Source of the DNA: Alteromonas lipotrueiana
GTDB taxonomy: Bacteria; Pseudomonadota; Gammaproteobacteria; Enterobacterales; Alteromonadaceae
NCBI RefSeq assembly: GCF_019249245.1
Contig: NZ_JAESDK010000015.1
Location: 48,007-112,006, forward strand
Direction: 5' to 3'
DNA length: 64,000 bases
The notes under the pieces are model-generated. The model made no database searches. It was not told the origin of the DNA and saw only the letters and a program-made list of their open reading frames with translations. Each line of letters opens with the position of its first letter. Position 1 is the stretch's first letter. Below are positions 36,524 to 50,088 of this stretch, piece after piece. Both the position numbers and the translations under genes were made by a program.

Positions 36524-37410
36524 ATGAATCGACACAAGGTTATCGTGCCCGTGTTCAGCAACGTGAAATTACCGATGCACCGGTAAAGCAGGCAATGCCA
36601 GAAAAGGTTGATACTACCGTTTGGGAAGCGCCCACTGCGGCCAGAATATCATTATTTACCGTCACGTTACTGTTAGGCCTGTTCACTTTTGTTGCCTTTT
36701 CTGTGGTGCAGTCGGCCAGTTATTTGTTAGCACGCTTTGAGCAGGCACCAACAAGTACTATTGTGCTGGCGGTGTTATTAAGTGCATTTACGCTGTGCTT
36801 GCTTTGGCTTTGCGTGCGTGAATGGCGAGGATTTCGCGCGGTTAACCAGCATTTGTCCGCACACCTGAATTTACCGGTGCTGGCCGAGAAAAAGCCCCAA
36901 ACAATACAAAAGACATTACGCCAGTATGCAGGTACTTTTTCAAAGCATAGTTTTGCGGCCTATCAATATCGTCAGTTTCAGCACACCGTTACAGATGACA
37001 TGACCAGCGCAGAACTGGTACGTTTGTACGAGCGCATGGTGATGATACCCGTTAATGAAAAAGCACAGGCTGTGGTGAAAAGAGAGTCTTTAACCAGTGG
37101 TAGTCTGGTGTTTGTCAGCCCTAATCATTTAATTCAGACCTTTGCCATTGTTTGGATAAGCTTACGAACCATACGCCGAGTGGCTCAGGTGTATGGATTA
37201 CGGCCTGCGACCGCCGGTAACTGGAAGTTACTGACTATTGTGGCGCAAAATCTGGCTGCGCAAAGTATTTTTGATTTAACGACTGATGAAATTGCCAATC
37301 AGATTAGCGGCTCGCTAACAGCCCGGTTTGTTGAAAACTCAGCCGAAGCGGTTGCCGCTGGCGCGCTAAATGTGCGCCTGGGTAAAGCCCTGATACGACT
37401 GCTGAACTAA
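36520..37410 (+). CDS. ycjF: YcjF/DUF697 family membrane protein
   Basis: A 296-residue inner-membrane protein of the TIGR01620/DUF697 type. Two helices lie close to the N-terminus (about 42-65 and 78-100) and a further hydrophobic region is in the C-terminal DUF697 domain (SLVFVSPNHLIQTFAIVWISLRTIRRVAQVYGLRPA). The start overlaps the ycjX stop (ATGA), so the two are translationally coupled and probably form a complex at the membrane. It is convergent with, and overlaps by 4 nt, the ThrE-type gene. Confidence 0.88.
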   Translation: MNESTQGYRARVQQREITDAPVKQAMPEKVDTTVWEAPTAARISLFTVTLLLGLFTFVAFSVVQSASYLLARFEQAPTSTIVLAVLLSAFTLCLLWLCVREWRGFRAVNQHLSAHLNLPVLAEKKPQTIQKTLRQYAGTFSKHSFAAYQYRQFQHTVTDDMTSAELVRLYERMVMIPVNEKAQAVVKRESLTSGSLVFVSPNHLIQTFAIVWISLRTIRRVAQVYGLRPATAGNWKLLTIVAQNLAAQSIFDLTTDEIANQISGSLTARFVENSAEAVAAGALNVRLGKALIRLLN

Positions 37411-38633
37411 AGCGTCTTTTTGGTTGGCATAACCACATTGGCAAAAATCAGCCCGCCGACCAAAGACATAAAAATCAAAAAAACTTCCTGACCAATATGC
37501 TGCGCCTGAACAAAGTTTTTGCCTGAAATAAAGGTGTTCAGGCCAATATAGGTTTTTGACCCCGGCACCAGAACAATAAGTCCGTGCATACTGACAATGG
37601 TGGCTGGCTGATTGGCCAGGCGGGTCGACAGATTGGCAAATACGCCCAGTGCAAAGGCCCCGGCAAAGGTAGCCATAGACTGTTCCATAAACAGCGAGGT
37701 ACCTACAGTGGTGCCATACGAGACAAACGCAGCTGCAATAGCCCAGAGCATGTGTTTAGGCCGGGTTCGGAAAATGGCCAGCAGGGCGATACTCAGTAGT
37801 AAAACCGCTAACCAGGTTGCCCAGTAGGGTAACGAGGCTGAAGGTTCATACTGGTTTTCTCCAAGTAAGAAAAAGCCCAGCGAAATGCCCAAAAATGCCC
37901 CAAAATACAGTTTAAATAGTTGCATTAAAGCATCCATGACCCGGGCAGTGCCCGACACCATGTTGCGGGAAGACAGCTCGGCCAGCCCCATGGTAATGGC
38001 TAAACCCGGTACTAAAATAATAAGCGAAGAAAGCACAATAAGGGGAATGTTAATACCCGGGTCAAAATAGCGACTGATGACACAAGCCAATAAACCAGAA
38101 GTAAATGCAGTGGCGGGCTCTAGCATAAGATTGACACGTTTACTGCGTCCCGCCCATAACGTCCACAGGTAAACCACCAGGCCCAACAACCCGGTCCAGA
38201 CAACTTCGTTGAAACTGGCGCCCATCAACATTCCAAAAGCCCCGGTTGCTAAACCAAAAGCGGCAAGAGTTATGTGCTTAGAGTAGGGGCTTTGCATGAC
38301 ATCAATGGCATCAAGCTGGCGATCGGCTTCGCCCAGCGTTAACTGTCCATCCAACAGCTTTATTGCCAGCTCGTCGGTCAGCGAAAGCGCGTTGAGATCA
38401 AGGTCACCTGGCAGCAATCTGGCCGTAGAGTTGTATTCTTCTTCGTGACGATCGCTCCATAATACAAAGGTAAGCGACGTGGGCGTTGAAACAAACGCTG
38501 AACGAACCCCAAGGTAAGTGGCGACTTCAGTTAAATAGGCTTCCAGTCGAAATGCCGGCGTTCCATAGCGGTGCAGCATTTTTCCCAGTTTAACTATAAA
38601 TTTGCGGATTAAAATAAATTCGCGAGCGTCCAC
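37407..38633 (-). CDS. Threonine/serine exporter, ThrE family
   Basis: A 408-residue inner-membrane exporter of the ThrE type with ten or so helices. The N-terminal cytoplasmic domain has RYGTPAFRLEAYL and TSLTFVLWSDRHEE; then come two helix bundles, ThrE (about 130-255) and ThrE_2 (about 275-400, with HGLIVLVPGSKTYIGLN). In E. coli and corynebacteria such proteins export threonine and serine, or together with partners dipeptides and organic acids. The stop codon overlaps the ycjF stop on the other strand. It is monocistronic; no regulator is adjacent. Confidence 0.88.
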   Translation of the reverse strand: MDAREFILIRKFIVKLGKMLHRYGTPAFRLEAYLTEVATYLGVRSAFVSTPTSLTFVLWSDRHEEEYNSTARLLPGDLDLNALSLTDELAIKLLDGQLTLGEADRQLDAIDVMQSPYSKHITLAAFGLATGAFGMLMGASFNEVVWTGLLGLVVYLWTLWAGRSKRVNLMLEPATAFTSGLLACVISRYFDPGINIPLIVLSSLIILVPGLAITMGLAELSSRNMVSGTARVMDALMQLFKLYFGAFLGISLGFFLLGENQYEPSASLPYWATWLAVLLLSIALLAIFRTRPKHMLWAIAAAFVSYGTTVGTSLFMEQSMATFAGAFALGVFANLSTRLANQPATIVSMHGLIVLVPGSKTYIGLNTFISGKNFVQAQHIGQEVFLIFMSLVGGLIFANVVMPTKKTL

Positions 38634-38803
38634 AGCCTATCAACCTATGTTTGGCCCCATTATCAGGGTGATTAAAAAACAAACGGAGTGTAGGACTAAA
38701 CAACACTATCTGCAAAGCACTTTTTCAGACCAGCCAGATAAGAAAAACTAATCTGTTAATCAAGCGTTAACCACTATGATAAATAGTGTCGTAAAGTCTC
38801 TTT

Positions 38804-40093
38804 TTATTGGTGCTTTTCAGGAAGCTGATGGGCGGCTCTTTTTTCGGCCTTATTTAGCATGAGCGGAGCAATAATACCGTGGACGATGATCGACAGTAAG
38901 ATGGTGAACATAACGGCAGACCACAACGCGGTAGTATCACCAAATTCTCCATGATTTTCACCATACGTCAGGTAATACAAAGAGCCTACCCCGCGAACCC
39001 CTAAAAATGCCATCGTGAGTTTTCCAAAAAAGGGCAGCTTGCATCCCGCCATGCCGATTAATCCGGCAATAGGTCGAATTGCAAATACCACCACTATGCC
39101 AAGGATTGCCCCAGGCCAGGTTAACGCATCCAGAATACCGTTTGCCAAATACGCGCCCAGGATAAGTAAAAATATAACCAACATGACCCGTTCAATTTGT
39201 TCCATAAAATGATGCGAAAAGGCGTGATAATCGTCATTAGGCTGTGCTTGCTTTGCAATAACCGCCGAAACAAATACCGCCAAAAAGCCATAGCCATGGA
39301 TAATTTCAGCCAGTGCGTAGGCACAAAACAACGCCCCTAATGCCACAACGCCTTCACTGGTATAAGACATAGGGTGTTTGTCAGACAACGACGGCGCTTT
39401 TATCTTGGCCAGATAGGTAAATACATACCAGCCCCCTAGCTTACCAATAGCCAGACCTGCGGCTACCCCGGCAAAAACCCGCCATAGCAAGTCTTCAAGG
39501 GCCCATTGCATGGTCCACTCGCCCAGCGTACTTACCCCGATAGCGGCAATAGCCAGATGCACAAAAGGAAAAGCCAGACCATCGTTTGCGCCTGCTTCAA
39601 CGGTCAGATTAAAGCGTATATCGTGACGCTCCTCGGTTTCACCGGGAGGACCCACCTGTACGGTACTGGCTAAAACCGGGTCGGTCGGGCTTAGCACTGC
39701 ACCTAAAAGCAGTGCCGAGGCTACGGTTAAGCCCATAACGTACCAACCAAACAAAGCGATCAAAGCAATGGTTAAAGGCATAGTAATAAGCAGCAGCGGC
39801 CATACCTGGTTCCAGCAGCGCCACGACAACGGGCGGTCAATAGAAATGCCGGCGGCGCTTAATGAGGCAATAACTAAAAATTCGGTAAGGTATTCGGCGC
39901 CCTTGGCATGGGCTTCGTTATTAGCTAAATCAATAGCAGGCAGATTTATCGGAAGACTAAAAACACCCCAGCCCACAAAAATAAAGATTAACGGAAATGG
40001 AATCAGCGTATCAGCCAGGCGGCGTTGTACGGCTACCGCGGCCACCAAGCTTATACCGATGAGCAGGTATAGATAAATTCTGCTTTCTGCCAT
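38804..40093 (-). CDS. CPA1-family Na+/H+ antiporter (NhaP type)
   Basis: A 429-residue cation/proton antiporter with about 12 helices. The ion-binding region reads GAVLSPTDPVLASTVQVG (about 148-165) and then FNLTVEAGANDGLAFPFVHLA (with the conserved Glu-Ala-Gly-x-Asn-Asp), the standard CPA1 motif. Later helices have FGFLA-like AEIIHGYGFLAVFVSAV and FLGVRGVGSLYYLTY. It would export Na+ in exchange for H+, expected in a marine bacterium. It is monocistronic. Confidence 0.9.
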   Translation of the reverse strand: MAESRIYLYLLIGISLVAAVAVQRRLADTLIPFPLIFIFVGWGVFSLPINLPAIDLANNEAHAKGAEYLTEFLVIASLSAAGISIDRPLSWRCWNQVWPLLLITMPLTIALIALFGWYVMGLTVASALLLGAVLSPTDPVLASTVQVGPPGETEERHDIRFNLTVEAGANDGLAFPFVHLAIAAIGVSTLGEWTMQWALEDLLWRVFAGVAAGLAIGKLGGWYVFTYLAKIKAPSLSDKHPMSYTSEGVVALGALFCAYALAEIIHGYGFLAVFVSAVIAKQAQPNDDYHAFSHHFMEQIERVMLVIFLLILGAYLANGILDALTWPGAILGIVVVFAIRPIAGLIGMAGCKLPFFGKLTMAFLGVRGVGSLYYLTYGENHGEFGDTTALWSAVMFTILLSIIVHGIIAPLMLNKAEKRAAHQLPEKHQ

Positions 40094-40204
40094 ATACCTT
40101 GCCTCAACTGGTTATTAATTTATTTTCACAATTGTTACCGTGTCTATGTTTACCTGTTGTGCGAACTTATAGTTTACCTTTATTAAAGTTTTTTAGGCCT
40201 TTGC

Positions 40205-41329
40205 TTAGCTTCGAAAACCCTGTAACCAGTCGCTCCATACCGGAGCAATACCCTTAGCAACAAGCGCCTGCGCCACCTCATCTGGCGAACGGGTATCATT
40301 GGTATCAAACTGAGCCAGCGCTTTAGTGGTATTGCTGTACCCCCCGGGTTGGGTTGAGGAGCCCGCCGACATACTGGTAATTCCGAAAGCCGATGCGTGA
40401 TCGCGAAACGCCTGAGACTCGCGAGTCGACAAAGACAGTTCAACATAGGGGTGTAATAAACGATGAGCACAAATTAGCTGCACTAATTGTCGCGAACTAA
40501 TGAACTGACCTGACGTTGTCGAGTTTTCGCTGCCCTCGCACGGTCGTAACCTTGGAAATCCGATAACATAACGAGAGCGCCAATAGTGCTGTTGTAACAG
40601 CTGCACATGCAGCGCTGTCATCACGCTGTCGGTACGCCAGTCGTTTAAACCCAGTAAAGCGGCTACGCCTATTTTGTCCATTTTTGCCTGACCCAGTCGG
40701 TCAGGGGTTTGCAAGCGCCAGTCAAAATCTTGTTTGTTGCCGCGCAAGTGATAGCGGGCGTAGGCTCTGCGCTGGTAAGTTTCCTGATAGACCAGCACCG
40801 CATTGACACCCGCCTGGTGTAATGTTTCATAGTCGCAGGTTGATAGCGGCTGAACCTCCATCATCACGTAGTCAAACTGGGTTTTAAGATAGGTAACCAC
40901 TTCGCAAAAGTAATGCATACCCACCTTTGTTTCGTGCTCGCCGGTAACCAGTAATAACTGGTTAAATCCCATGGCTTTGATAGCAGCGGCTTCCTGCTTA
41001 ATTTGATCAAGTGTTAATGTTGTGCGCTTAATACGATTACTCATCGAAAAACCGCAGTAGGTGCATTCATTGGCACACAGATTAGATAAATACAGCGGTA
41101 CAAACAGTCCCATGGTATAGCCGAATCGTTGCCGGGTAAGCTGGTCTGCTAAAGCGCTCATTTGAGCTACATAAGGTTCGGCAGCCGGCGATACCAGCGC
41201 CATAAAGTCCTCAAGTGTACGTTTGGGTCGCATTAAAGCCTGCTCTACATCTTTGGCAGTTTTGCTGTAAAGCTGCATTGAAAGAGCATCCCAGTCTTGC
41301 GCATTAAGTTTATCTGCCACTGGGGTCAT
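40205..41329 (-). CDS. thiH: 2-iminoacetate synthase ThiH
   Basis: A 374-residue radical SAM enzyme that cleaves tyrosine to dehydroglycine (2-iminoacetate) for the thiazole half of thiamine. The 4Fe-4S motif is [11 protein letters not shown] (CxxxCxxC, about 108-118). [20 protein letters not shown], and FPRLRPCEG are also typical of ThiH. It is the last gene of the operon and overlaps the thiG stop by 4 nt. The tyrosine route fits an oxygen-limited or facultative life style, unlike ThiO. Confidence 0.95.
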   Translation of the reverse strand: MTPVADKLNAQDWDALSMQLYSKTAKDVEQALMRPKRTLEDFMALVSPAAEPYVAQMSALADQLTRQRFGYTMGLFVPLYLSNLCANECTYCGFSMSNRIKRTTLTLDQIKQEAAAIKAMGFNQLLLVTGEHETKVGMHYFCEVVTYLKTQFDYVMMEVQPLSTCDYETLHQAGVNAVLVYQETYQRRAYARYHLRGNKQDFDWRLQTPDRLGQAKMDKIGVAALLGLNDWRTDSVMTALHVQLLQQHYWRSRYVIGFPRLRPCEGSENSTTSGQFISSRQLVQLICAHRLLHPYVELSLSTRESQAFRDHASAFGITSMSAGSSTQPGGYSNTTKALAQFDTNDTRSPDEVAQALVAKGIAPVWSDWLQGFRS

Positions 41330-42105
41330 AATTGCTCCAGAAAGGTGTCTGCAGGGCTGGTAGGCAGGGCGTTAAAATGTATGCGACCCAGCCCGCTTTC
41401 ATAGGCTATGCGACCTGTTTCCACCGCCTGTGCAAAGGCGCCTGCCATTGCACATGGATTGCTGGCACTGGCGATGGCCGAATTTATTAATACTGCATCC
41501 GCCCCCATTTCCATAATGGCCGTTGCTTCACTGGGTTTACCGATACCTGCATCTACCACCACAGGTATGTGCGCCTGTTCAATAATAATCTGCAAAAACT
41601 CGCGGGTAAGCAGACCTCGATTAGACCCTATGGGCGCGGCAAGGGGCATAACCGCCGCGCAGCCTGCTTCTTCTAATCGCTTACATAACACGGGATCGGC
41701 ATGACAATAAGGCAATACTACAAATCCTTCAGCTACAAGTTGAGTCGCGGCTTTGAGTGTTTCGATAGGGTCGGGCAATAAATAGCGTGTATCTGGATGA
41801 ATCTCTAGCTTTACCCAGGGGGTACCAAGCAGTTCCTGGCTAAGGTGGGCAGCATATACCGCTTCTTCGGCGGTTTTAGCGCCTGAGGTATTGGGCAAAA
41901 GCTGTACATCAAGGGCACGCAACGCTTCTACAGTATTGTCTTTTATCTTTTTTAGTTCGTCATGATGCTCGACGCGTTTCATGGCCAGGGTCACCATTTG
42001 ACTACGGCTGGCACCAATGGCCTGCTGCATAATATGAGTATTTGCAAACTTACCGGTGCCGGTAAACAGGCGCGACGAAAATTGGGTTTCGGCAATGTTA
42101 AGCAC
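41326..42105 (-). CDS. thiG: Thiazole synthase ThiG
   Basis: A 259-residue TIM-barrel enzyme that joins deoxyxylulose phosphate, iminoacetate and ThiS thiocarboxylate to form the thiazole phosphate. The Schiff-base Lys is in [11 protein letters not shown]; other motifs are [15 protein letters not shown], the phosphate-binding [13 protein letters not shown] and [13 protein letters not shown]. Full length. It starts 3 nt after the thiS stop and shares a 4-nt overlap with thiH. Confidence 0.96.
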   Translation of the reverse strand: MLNIAETQFSSRLFTGTGKFANTHIMQQAIGASRSQMVTLAMKRVEHHDELKKIKDNTVEALRALDVQLLPNTSGAKTAEEAVYAAHLSQELLGTPWVKLEIHPDTRYLLPDPIETLKAATQLVAEGFVVLPYCHADPVLCKRLEEAGCAAVMPLAAPIGSNRGLLTREFLQIIIEQAHIPVVVDAGIGKPSEATAIMEMGADAVLINSAIASASNPCAMAGAFAQAVETGRIAYESGLGRIHFNALPTSPADTFLEQL

Positions 42106-42108
42106 AGC

Positions 42109-42318
42109 TTATCCTCCTGCGACAAGCGTAAACGCATCGACTTTGTCGCCTTCGCTTAATTGAATTTGTGACCATTGCGGGCGATGTATTATGTTTTGAT
42201 TAACCGCTAATGCCAGGTCGGTATCAGGCCAGTCTAGCTGGTCGGGAAGTTGTGAAAGCGTTGTACCGGCAACGCACTGATAGGCTTTGTTATTAACAAA
42301 TATCGTAAAACTCGTCAT
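42109..42318 (-). CDS. thiS: Sulfur carrier protein ThiS
   Basis: A 69-residue ubiquitin-like sulfur carrier. The ATGA overlap with the thiF stop (ATG 42318-42316) decides the start; an upstream in-frame start at 42333 lies within thiF. It ends with the diagnostic Gly-Gly (DAFTLVAGG), the residue adenylated by ThiF and converted to thiocarboxylate. Small and highly coupled between thiF and thiG. Confidence 0.93.
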   Translation of the reverse strand: MTSFTIFVNNKAYQCVAGTTLSQLPDQLDWPDTDLALAVNQNIIHRPQWSQIQLSEGDKVDAFTLVAGG

Positions 42319-43047
42319 TGGCATAACCTGCATTGAGGGTTGGGGGTAAGTGTAAAAGCTCGCCAGTTAAATTTGGTGGCATCAAAACAATGAAGGGTGC
42401 TCCAGGGCACGGGCGCTATGCCCGTAATAAAGTAAACAAGTAGCATTACCTGATACAACGCGATGGTAGACACGACCGGACCGAATATTCCGTTGGCCAG
42501 ACAGGTTTGCGGTTCGTAGGCGTTCAGAGCAGACAGACACCCGTAGCAGGGCGCTTCAGGATGCGGCGAAATCGCAATTACCTGCCCGCTAAAACCGGCC
42601 GCCGAGCCGCTAAATAACGCCTTATTAACCTGGCGGGCGTAAGCGCTAAGCTGAAGTCTGGTGGTAACCGTATCGGTACAATCCAGTAACGCGTCTGCGG
42701 TATCACAAACCTCGGCAAGATTGTCGGGTACAGCGCGTTGTTCAAACGGATTAATCGTACAGGCTGAGTTGTTTTGCGCCAGTTGCTGTTGTGCTGCATA
42801 AACCTTGGGCTGGCCTATTTGCCGCTGGGTGTAAATGAATTGACGAGGTAAATTGCTAAGACTTACCGTGTCATGGTCGACCAGATTCAGTGTGCCAACT
42901 CCCATGGCTGCCAGTTGCTGTGCGGCCATGCTGCCAAGCCCTCCCATACCCACAATGGTAATAGAGGCGCTGGCTAATTTGTGCTGATGTGTTTCATCAA
43001 AGTTGTTCAGCAAAAAGTGACGGCTGTAGCGGCTGTACCATTGTTGG

Positions 43048-43055
<8 letters not shown>
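42315..43055 (-). CDS. thiF: ThiS adenylyltransferase ThiF
   Basis: A 246-residue E1-like enzyme that activates the ThiS C-terminus. ATG 43055 (MTDQQWYSRYSRHFLL) is preferred to an upstream 43118 start inside thiDE. The ATP-binding GMGGLGSMAAQQLAAMGVG is clear, with Arg/Asp residues in LPRQFIYTQRQIGQPK, two CxxC-type zinc elements (CYGCLSAL and CRLCQ at the end) and the Cys-rich core. It overlaps thiDE by 8 nt and thiS by 4 nt. Confidence 0.93.
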
Positions 43056-46394
<3,339 letters not shown>

Positions 46395-46490
46395 TTAAAA
46401 TGCTTGTCAGGAGTGATTGTTGAATAATAAGCCATTAAACCCGGCTGCACTGCTAGTTTAAGCAGGTTATGCAGGCACGTGGTTTAACCG

Positions 46491-46604
46491 GTCTTGTTCC
46501 CTTCGCAGGTATTAGCCTGATCAGGTTCAACGGATCCCGCAAATGCGGTCTCAGCTGTAAAAGTTTCTAATAGTTAACAACTTTTACAGCACTCCGACAA
46601 GAAG
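46491..46604 (-). promoter_or_regulatory. TPP riboswitch (THI element)
   Basis: On the minus strand the conserved core is visible: the P1/P2 segment CTTGTCGGAGTGC, then GCTGAGACCGC, GATCCGTTGAACCTGATCAGG, CTAATACCTGCG and AAGGGAACAAGA. P3 is extended by a long hairpin (GCTGTAAAAGTT and AACTTTTACAGC arms about 46555-46590). It precedes thiC and controls the six-gene thi operon in response to thiamine diphosphate. Confidence 0.96.
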
Positions 46605-46893
46605 TGAAGCGCCAGTATAAGAATAAAGCGGACATTACTTCAACCCCGCGAGACTCTCTATTTTGGTTAAATTGCTCCCACCTCAACTTATATCTACTCG
46701 AGGGTTTACAAAATAGTAAAGGCTAATCAAGAAGATAGGTTTTACTTAGGCGACATGGATAAATGTCGAAAAATTAGAAAGCAGAAGGCGTGTAATAAAG
46801 GAAGCAAGCCGGCTTATAAACCTGATATCGAGACAACGCTTCATCACAAACTGTTGCTAATAAGGTTGGCCAACTAACAAAATCTGCTTATAA
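46605..46893. other. Intergenic region between thi and hem operons
   Basis: No gene is supported. It should hold the promoter of the thi operon (minus strand). I see no repeat or RNA gene here apart from the flanking riboswitch and terminator. Confidence 0.4.
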
Positions 46894-46923
46894 AAAAGGC
46901 TGCAAAATTATATGCAGCCTTTT
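46894..46923 (-). terminator. Strong terminator of the hem operon
   Basis: AAAAGGCTGCA (46894-46904) and TGCAGCCTTTT (46913-46923) make an 11-bp perfect stem with an 8-nt loop. On the minus strand a run of six T follows. It lies about 50 nt past the hemY stop and may work in both directions. Confidence 0.85.
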
Positions 46924-46973
46924 AAAAACCACGATAAACAATGGTTGTCATCGGTTATGTTTTTTACCGTATT

Positions 46974-48143
46974 TTAGCTATGTGCCATCGATTGCTTATA
47001 AAATGTCAGCGCTTTAGCATGGTCTTGCTGGCGCTCGCTAATTCGCGCAAGCAACATAAGATCTTCAGGGGTTTCTTTTAATTTAACCGCTTTCAATAAT
47101 GCCCTTTCGGCCAGGTTTAAATCATTCGCATTAAAAGCCACATGACCTAGCAGTGAGTAGTATTGACGATTGGTCTCATCTTTTTTAATCCAGCTTTCAA
47201 GTAGTTTAATCGAAGCCGCCGGATTAGGCATACGTAACGCTTTGAAAAACGGCATAAGCGTGGGCTCAGGGCCATGGCTTTGCCACTCTACCAAGCACTC
47301 TTCGGCGTCCTGATGCATGCCTTGCTCAATAAGCTGCTCGACATAAGCCGCCCGAAAAGCTTCATCGTGTCGCTTTTTACGGGGCAATTCTGCCCAGTAT
47401 TGTTTGAGCGCGTTTGCACCCTGTTTACTCGCCAATTCTGAAAACTTGCCTTTGGCCGCCCGTTGAGCCAGGGGAACCGCATCTTTTTTCAGGATTTTGC
47501 GCCATTGAGGTAATTGGGTTTGAATGGTTTGCCACTGCCCAGAGCGGGCTAAACAGTCTGCTTTCAACTGAATTACTGGTTTTTCGGTTGCCTGCTTTTC
47601 ATCAAGTTTGTCTAAGGCTGCTAAGGCAGCTTCAGGCTTATCGGCGCTAAGCAGCATACGTGCCTGCTGCACTCTGGCCGGCACCGCGCAGCGCTCGTAA
47701 TCACTGGCATGGTCAAGTAATTCGCTGGCACGACTCTGGTCACCCAGGTCATACGCTACTTGCGCAGCCAACAACAAATTGGCGCCATCAAAGTCGCCCT
47801 CTAACGACTGCTCAAAATACTTACGTGCCTGAGCTAACTCGCCCTGGGCATAAGACTGAACACCCCGATAGAAACTGCGTTGACGTTTTTTACGGCTTAA
47901 ATGGCCAAACCATCGACGCGATCCGGTGAGCCAGCCTTTAATGACCCCCACAATTTTGAGTAGCACCCAGGCCAGCAAAACCGCAATGACCAAAGATATG
48001 GCCAGGCTGACCACGGTCATTTCTATGATGAACGTGCCCATAGAAATCAGTACATAACCTTTATCGCCTACCACCTGCGGAGCCACAATTAATGCTGCCA
48101 GTAACGCAATAATAAGCGCGATGATAATTAATAAGCGTCTCAT
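46974..48143 (-). CDS. hemY: HemY, haem-associated TPR inner-membrane protein
   Basis: A 389-residue protein of the gammaproteobacterial HemY type. Two N-terminal membrane helices (about 5-25 and 38-65) are followed by a basic loop (WFGHLSRKKRQRSFYRG) and a tetratricopeptide-repeat domain (ALAALDKLDEKQ; YSLLGHVAFNANDLNLAERAL; RISERQQDHAKALTFY). It overlaps hemX by 4 nt and ends the hem operon. It is thought to help organise haem biosynthesis enzymes at the membrane; it is not the Bacillus HemY oxidase. Confidence 0.92.
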   Translation of the reverse strand: MRRLLIIIALIIALLAALIVAPQVVGDKGYVLISMGTFIIEMTVVSLAISLVIAVLLAWVLLKIVGVIKGWLTGSRRWFGHLSRKKRQRSFYRGVQSYAQGELAQARKYFEQSLEGDFDGANLLLAAQVAYDLGDQSRASELLDHASDYERCAVPARVQQARMLLSADKPEAALAALDKLDEKQATEKPVIQLKADCLARSGQWQTIQTQLPQWRKILKKDAVPLAQRAAKGKFSELASKQGANALKQYWAELPRKKRHDEAFRAAYVEQLIEQGMHQDAEECLVEWQSHGPEPTLMPFFKALRMPNPAASIKLLESWIKKDETNRQYYSLLGHVAFNANDLNLAERALLKAVKLKETPEDLMLLARISERQQDHAKALTFYKQSMAHS

Positions 48144-49372
48144 GAGTCACGATCTCCGCGACCAAATGCTCCGTCTACTCGTTTATCAAGTAATCGCTGT
48201 AATGGGTCGGCACTTTTTAACGACTCAGGTAATTGCTGAGTAACATCGGTTTCAAGCAGACTCTGCACACTGTTAATAAAACCGGTTACCGCAGCATCTT
48301 CATTATCATACTTATTTGCAAGTAGTTGCAGAGCGTTTTGAAGGGACTGTTGATAGAGTTCTGGCTGAGCTGCTACTGCAGCCGATTGCGCCTGCATTAA
48401 TTGCAGTTTTAACTGCTCGCGATTAAGCCATTGTTCCTGCTGACTCATCACTGGTTTAACTGCGGTCTCGGTGCGCTCTACTGAAATAAAGTCATCGACG
48501 ATATTGTTCCATACCTGTTTAAGGTTTTGCTGCCAGTCTTTGGGTGACTCTGACAAATCTTGTGACTTTTCAGTGCTCGGCTTTTCAAAGGTATCCAAAG
48601 CCAGGTTGTCGACCTGACCTAACATGCCCGCCACCGTCAAGGCCACCGAGGTACGTGATACCGGGTTTATTTGACGTAAGGTTTGGATATCGTTGGCAAT
48701 CAGTTCACGTACCGGTATAACAGAAGGATCAGCCAGCTCGCTAAGACGCGTATCGGCATTTTTTAGCAGCATGATGGCAGTACGTATATCTTTTTCAAGC
48801 CAGACCTTGCGTCCCGCCATACGCACCAGGTAGTCGGCTTCCGCTAATAACCAGTCAGCCGGCCGTTTGCCTTCCATGTTACTAATCTCAGCTAATGCCT
48901 GTTCGCTTTGACGCTGAATTTGGTCGGTTTTGTCGGCCAGCTGACTCACCATTGTTGCCAATTGCTGCTTATTTTTATCAAGCTGCAACAGTTGCTGCCG
49001 CAATTGCTGGTTTTGCTGTTCAACACTGCCCAGTTGCTGAATTTGTTGCTGGCGCTTTGATTCCATATCAGTACGCTCGCTACCTTGCTGCTGCCAGTAC
49101 CAGTAGCCCACCGCGCCAAGTGCTAACACCAGCAATAATGTTATAACCACCACCACCCATAGCAATGCAGACGACTTACTGCCCTTGCGGGTTTGTCGCT
49201 TATCAGAGTGCGTCGTGGTTTTGGCAGTAGCCTTACCCAAACTTTTGTCAGCAGCTTTGCCAGACGGTTTGCCCGCGCGTTCCTGTGGTTCAACTGGTTT
49301 AGATGACGCCGACTTACCGGCTGCTTTTTCCGGGGTTTTTTCGCCCTGGGATTTGTTTTCGTTATCCGCCAT
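48140..49372 (-). CDS. hemX: HemX-like uroporphyrinogen-III C-methyltransferase family protein
   Basis: A 410-residue inner-membrane protein. A disordered Lys/Ser/Ala-rich N-terminus (about 1-65) is followed by one helix (SSALLWVVVVITLLLVLALG), a Gln-rich coiled coil (about 95-150) and the HemX domain (RPADWLLAEADYLVRMAGRKVWLEKD). Despite its common annotation it has no SAM methyltransferase motif. Lies between hemD and hemY in the hemCDXY operon, with a 4-nt overlap with hemY. Confidence 0.92.
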   Translation of the reverse strand: MADNENKSQGEKTPEKAAGKSASSKPVEPQERAGKPSGKAADKSLGKATAKTTTHSDKRQTRKGSKSSALLWVVVVITLLLVLALGAVGYWYWQQQGSERTDMESKRQQQIQQLGSVEQQNQQLRQQLLQLDKNKQQLATMVSQLADKTDQIQRQSEQALAEISNMEGKRPADWLLAEADYLVRMAGRKVWLEKDIRTAIMLLKNADTRLSELADPSVIPVRELIANDIQTLRQINPVSRTSVALTVAGMLGQVDNLALDTFEKPSTEKSQDLSESPKDWQQNLKQVWNNIVDDFISVERTETAVKPVMSQQEQWLNREQLKLQLMQAQSAAVAAQPELYQQSLQNALQLLANKYDNEDAAVTGFINSVQSLLETDVTQQLPESLKSADPLQRLLDKRVDGAFGRGDRDS

Positions 49373-49375
49373 TGT

Positions 49376-50086
49376 TTACTCCCAATTATCCTTTATCCAC
49401 TGGCCCAGCTGTGCATCACTGGCACCTGCAGCAACCTCTACATTCGTTACCCCATAGGCACGAACTACCTCTGCTACCCGAGGGCTAACAGTAAGCCAGC
49501 GCTGACCGGTAAGTTCAGTATTATTCAGCCGGCCAAATAATTGCCGGGTCATTTCTTCGCTGGTGGCGATGACTCCTTTTACGTCAGACCACTGCCAATA
49601 GTTTGTTTGTCTGAATACTTGCGGAACAACCCGCTGATATACCGGCATTGGCAGAACCGAAGCACCACGTTGGCGAAGTGTCTCTGTTAAAGTGGTTCGA
49701 CCAGCCTCACCCTTAATAATAACCACTTGGCGCTGATTTGCATCTATTAACTGCGGCAGCGCTAATAATCCTTCAGAGGTATGCTCGTGAGGCACTATGG
49801 GTTCGATATTATAGTTTGCCAGCATTTGTGCGGTACCTTTACCTACCGCCAGCACGGGAACCTCCACAGGCTCTGATAAGGCTTCGCTACACGCCTGTAC
49901 CGCAAACTGGCTGGTAAATATCAAAATATCTGCGCTATGCTGTCTTAGCAGTAAATTCAGCTTATCCGCTGCGCCTTTCATAAAGCGAATATCGTTAAGG
50001 CCTAAAACACTGACATTAATACCAAGTTTATCAAAAGCCTGCTGGCTTTTTTCTAAATTAGGGGCCGGACGAGTTAATAGATACAT
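49376..50086 (-). CDS. hemD: Uroporphyrinogen-III synthase HemD
   Basis: A 236-residue enzyme that closes hydroxymethylbilane to uroporphyrinogen III with D-ring inversion. It has the two-domain bilobed layout and the usual start YLLTRPAPNLEKSQ, with ILIFTSQFAVQAC, VLAVGKGTAQML and GVIATSEEMTRQL segments. The family is variable in sequence; position between hemC and hemX supports the call. It starts 2 nt after hemC. Confidence 0.92.
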   Translation of the reverse strand: MYLLTRPAPNLEKSQQAFDKLGINVSVLGLNDIRFMKGAADKLNLLLRQHSADILIFTSQFAVQACSEALSEPVEVPVLAVGKGTAQMLANYNIEPIVPHEHTSEGLLALPQLIDANQRQVVIIKGEAGRTTLTETLRQRGASVLPMPVYQRVVPQVFRQTNYWQWSDVKGVIATSEEMTRQLFGRLNNTELTGQRWLTVSPRVAEVVRAYGVTNVEVAAGASDAQLGQWIKDNWE

Positions 50087-50088
50087 AG

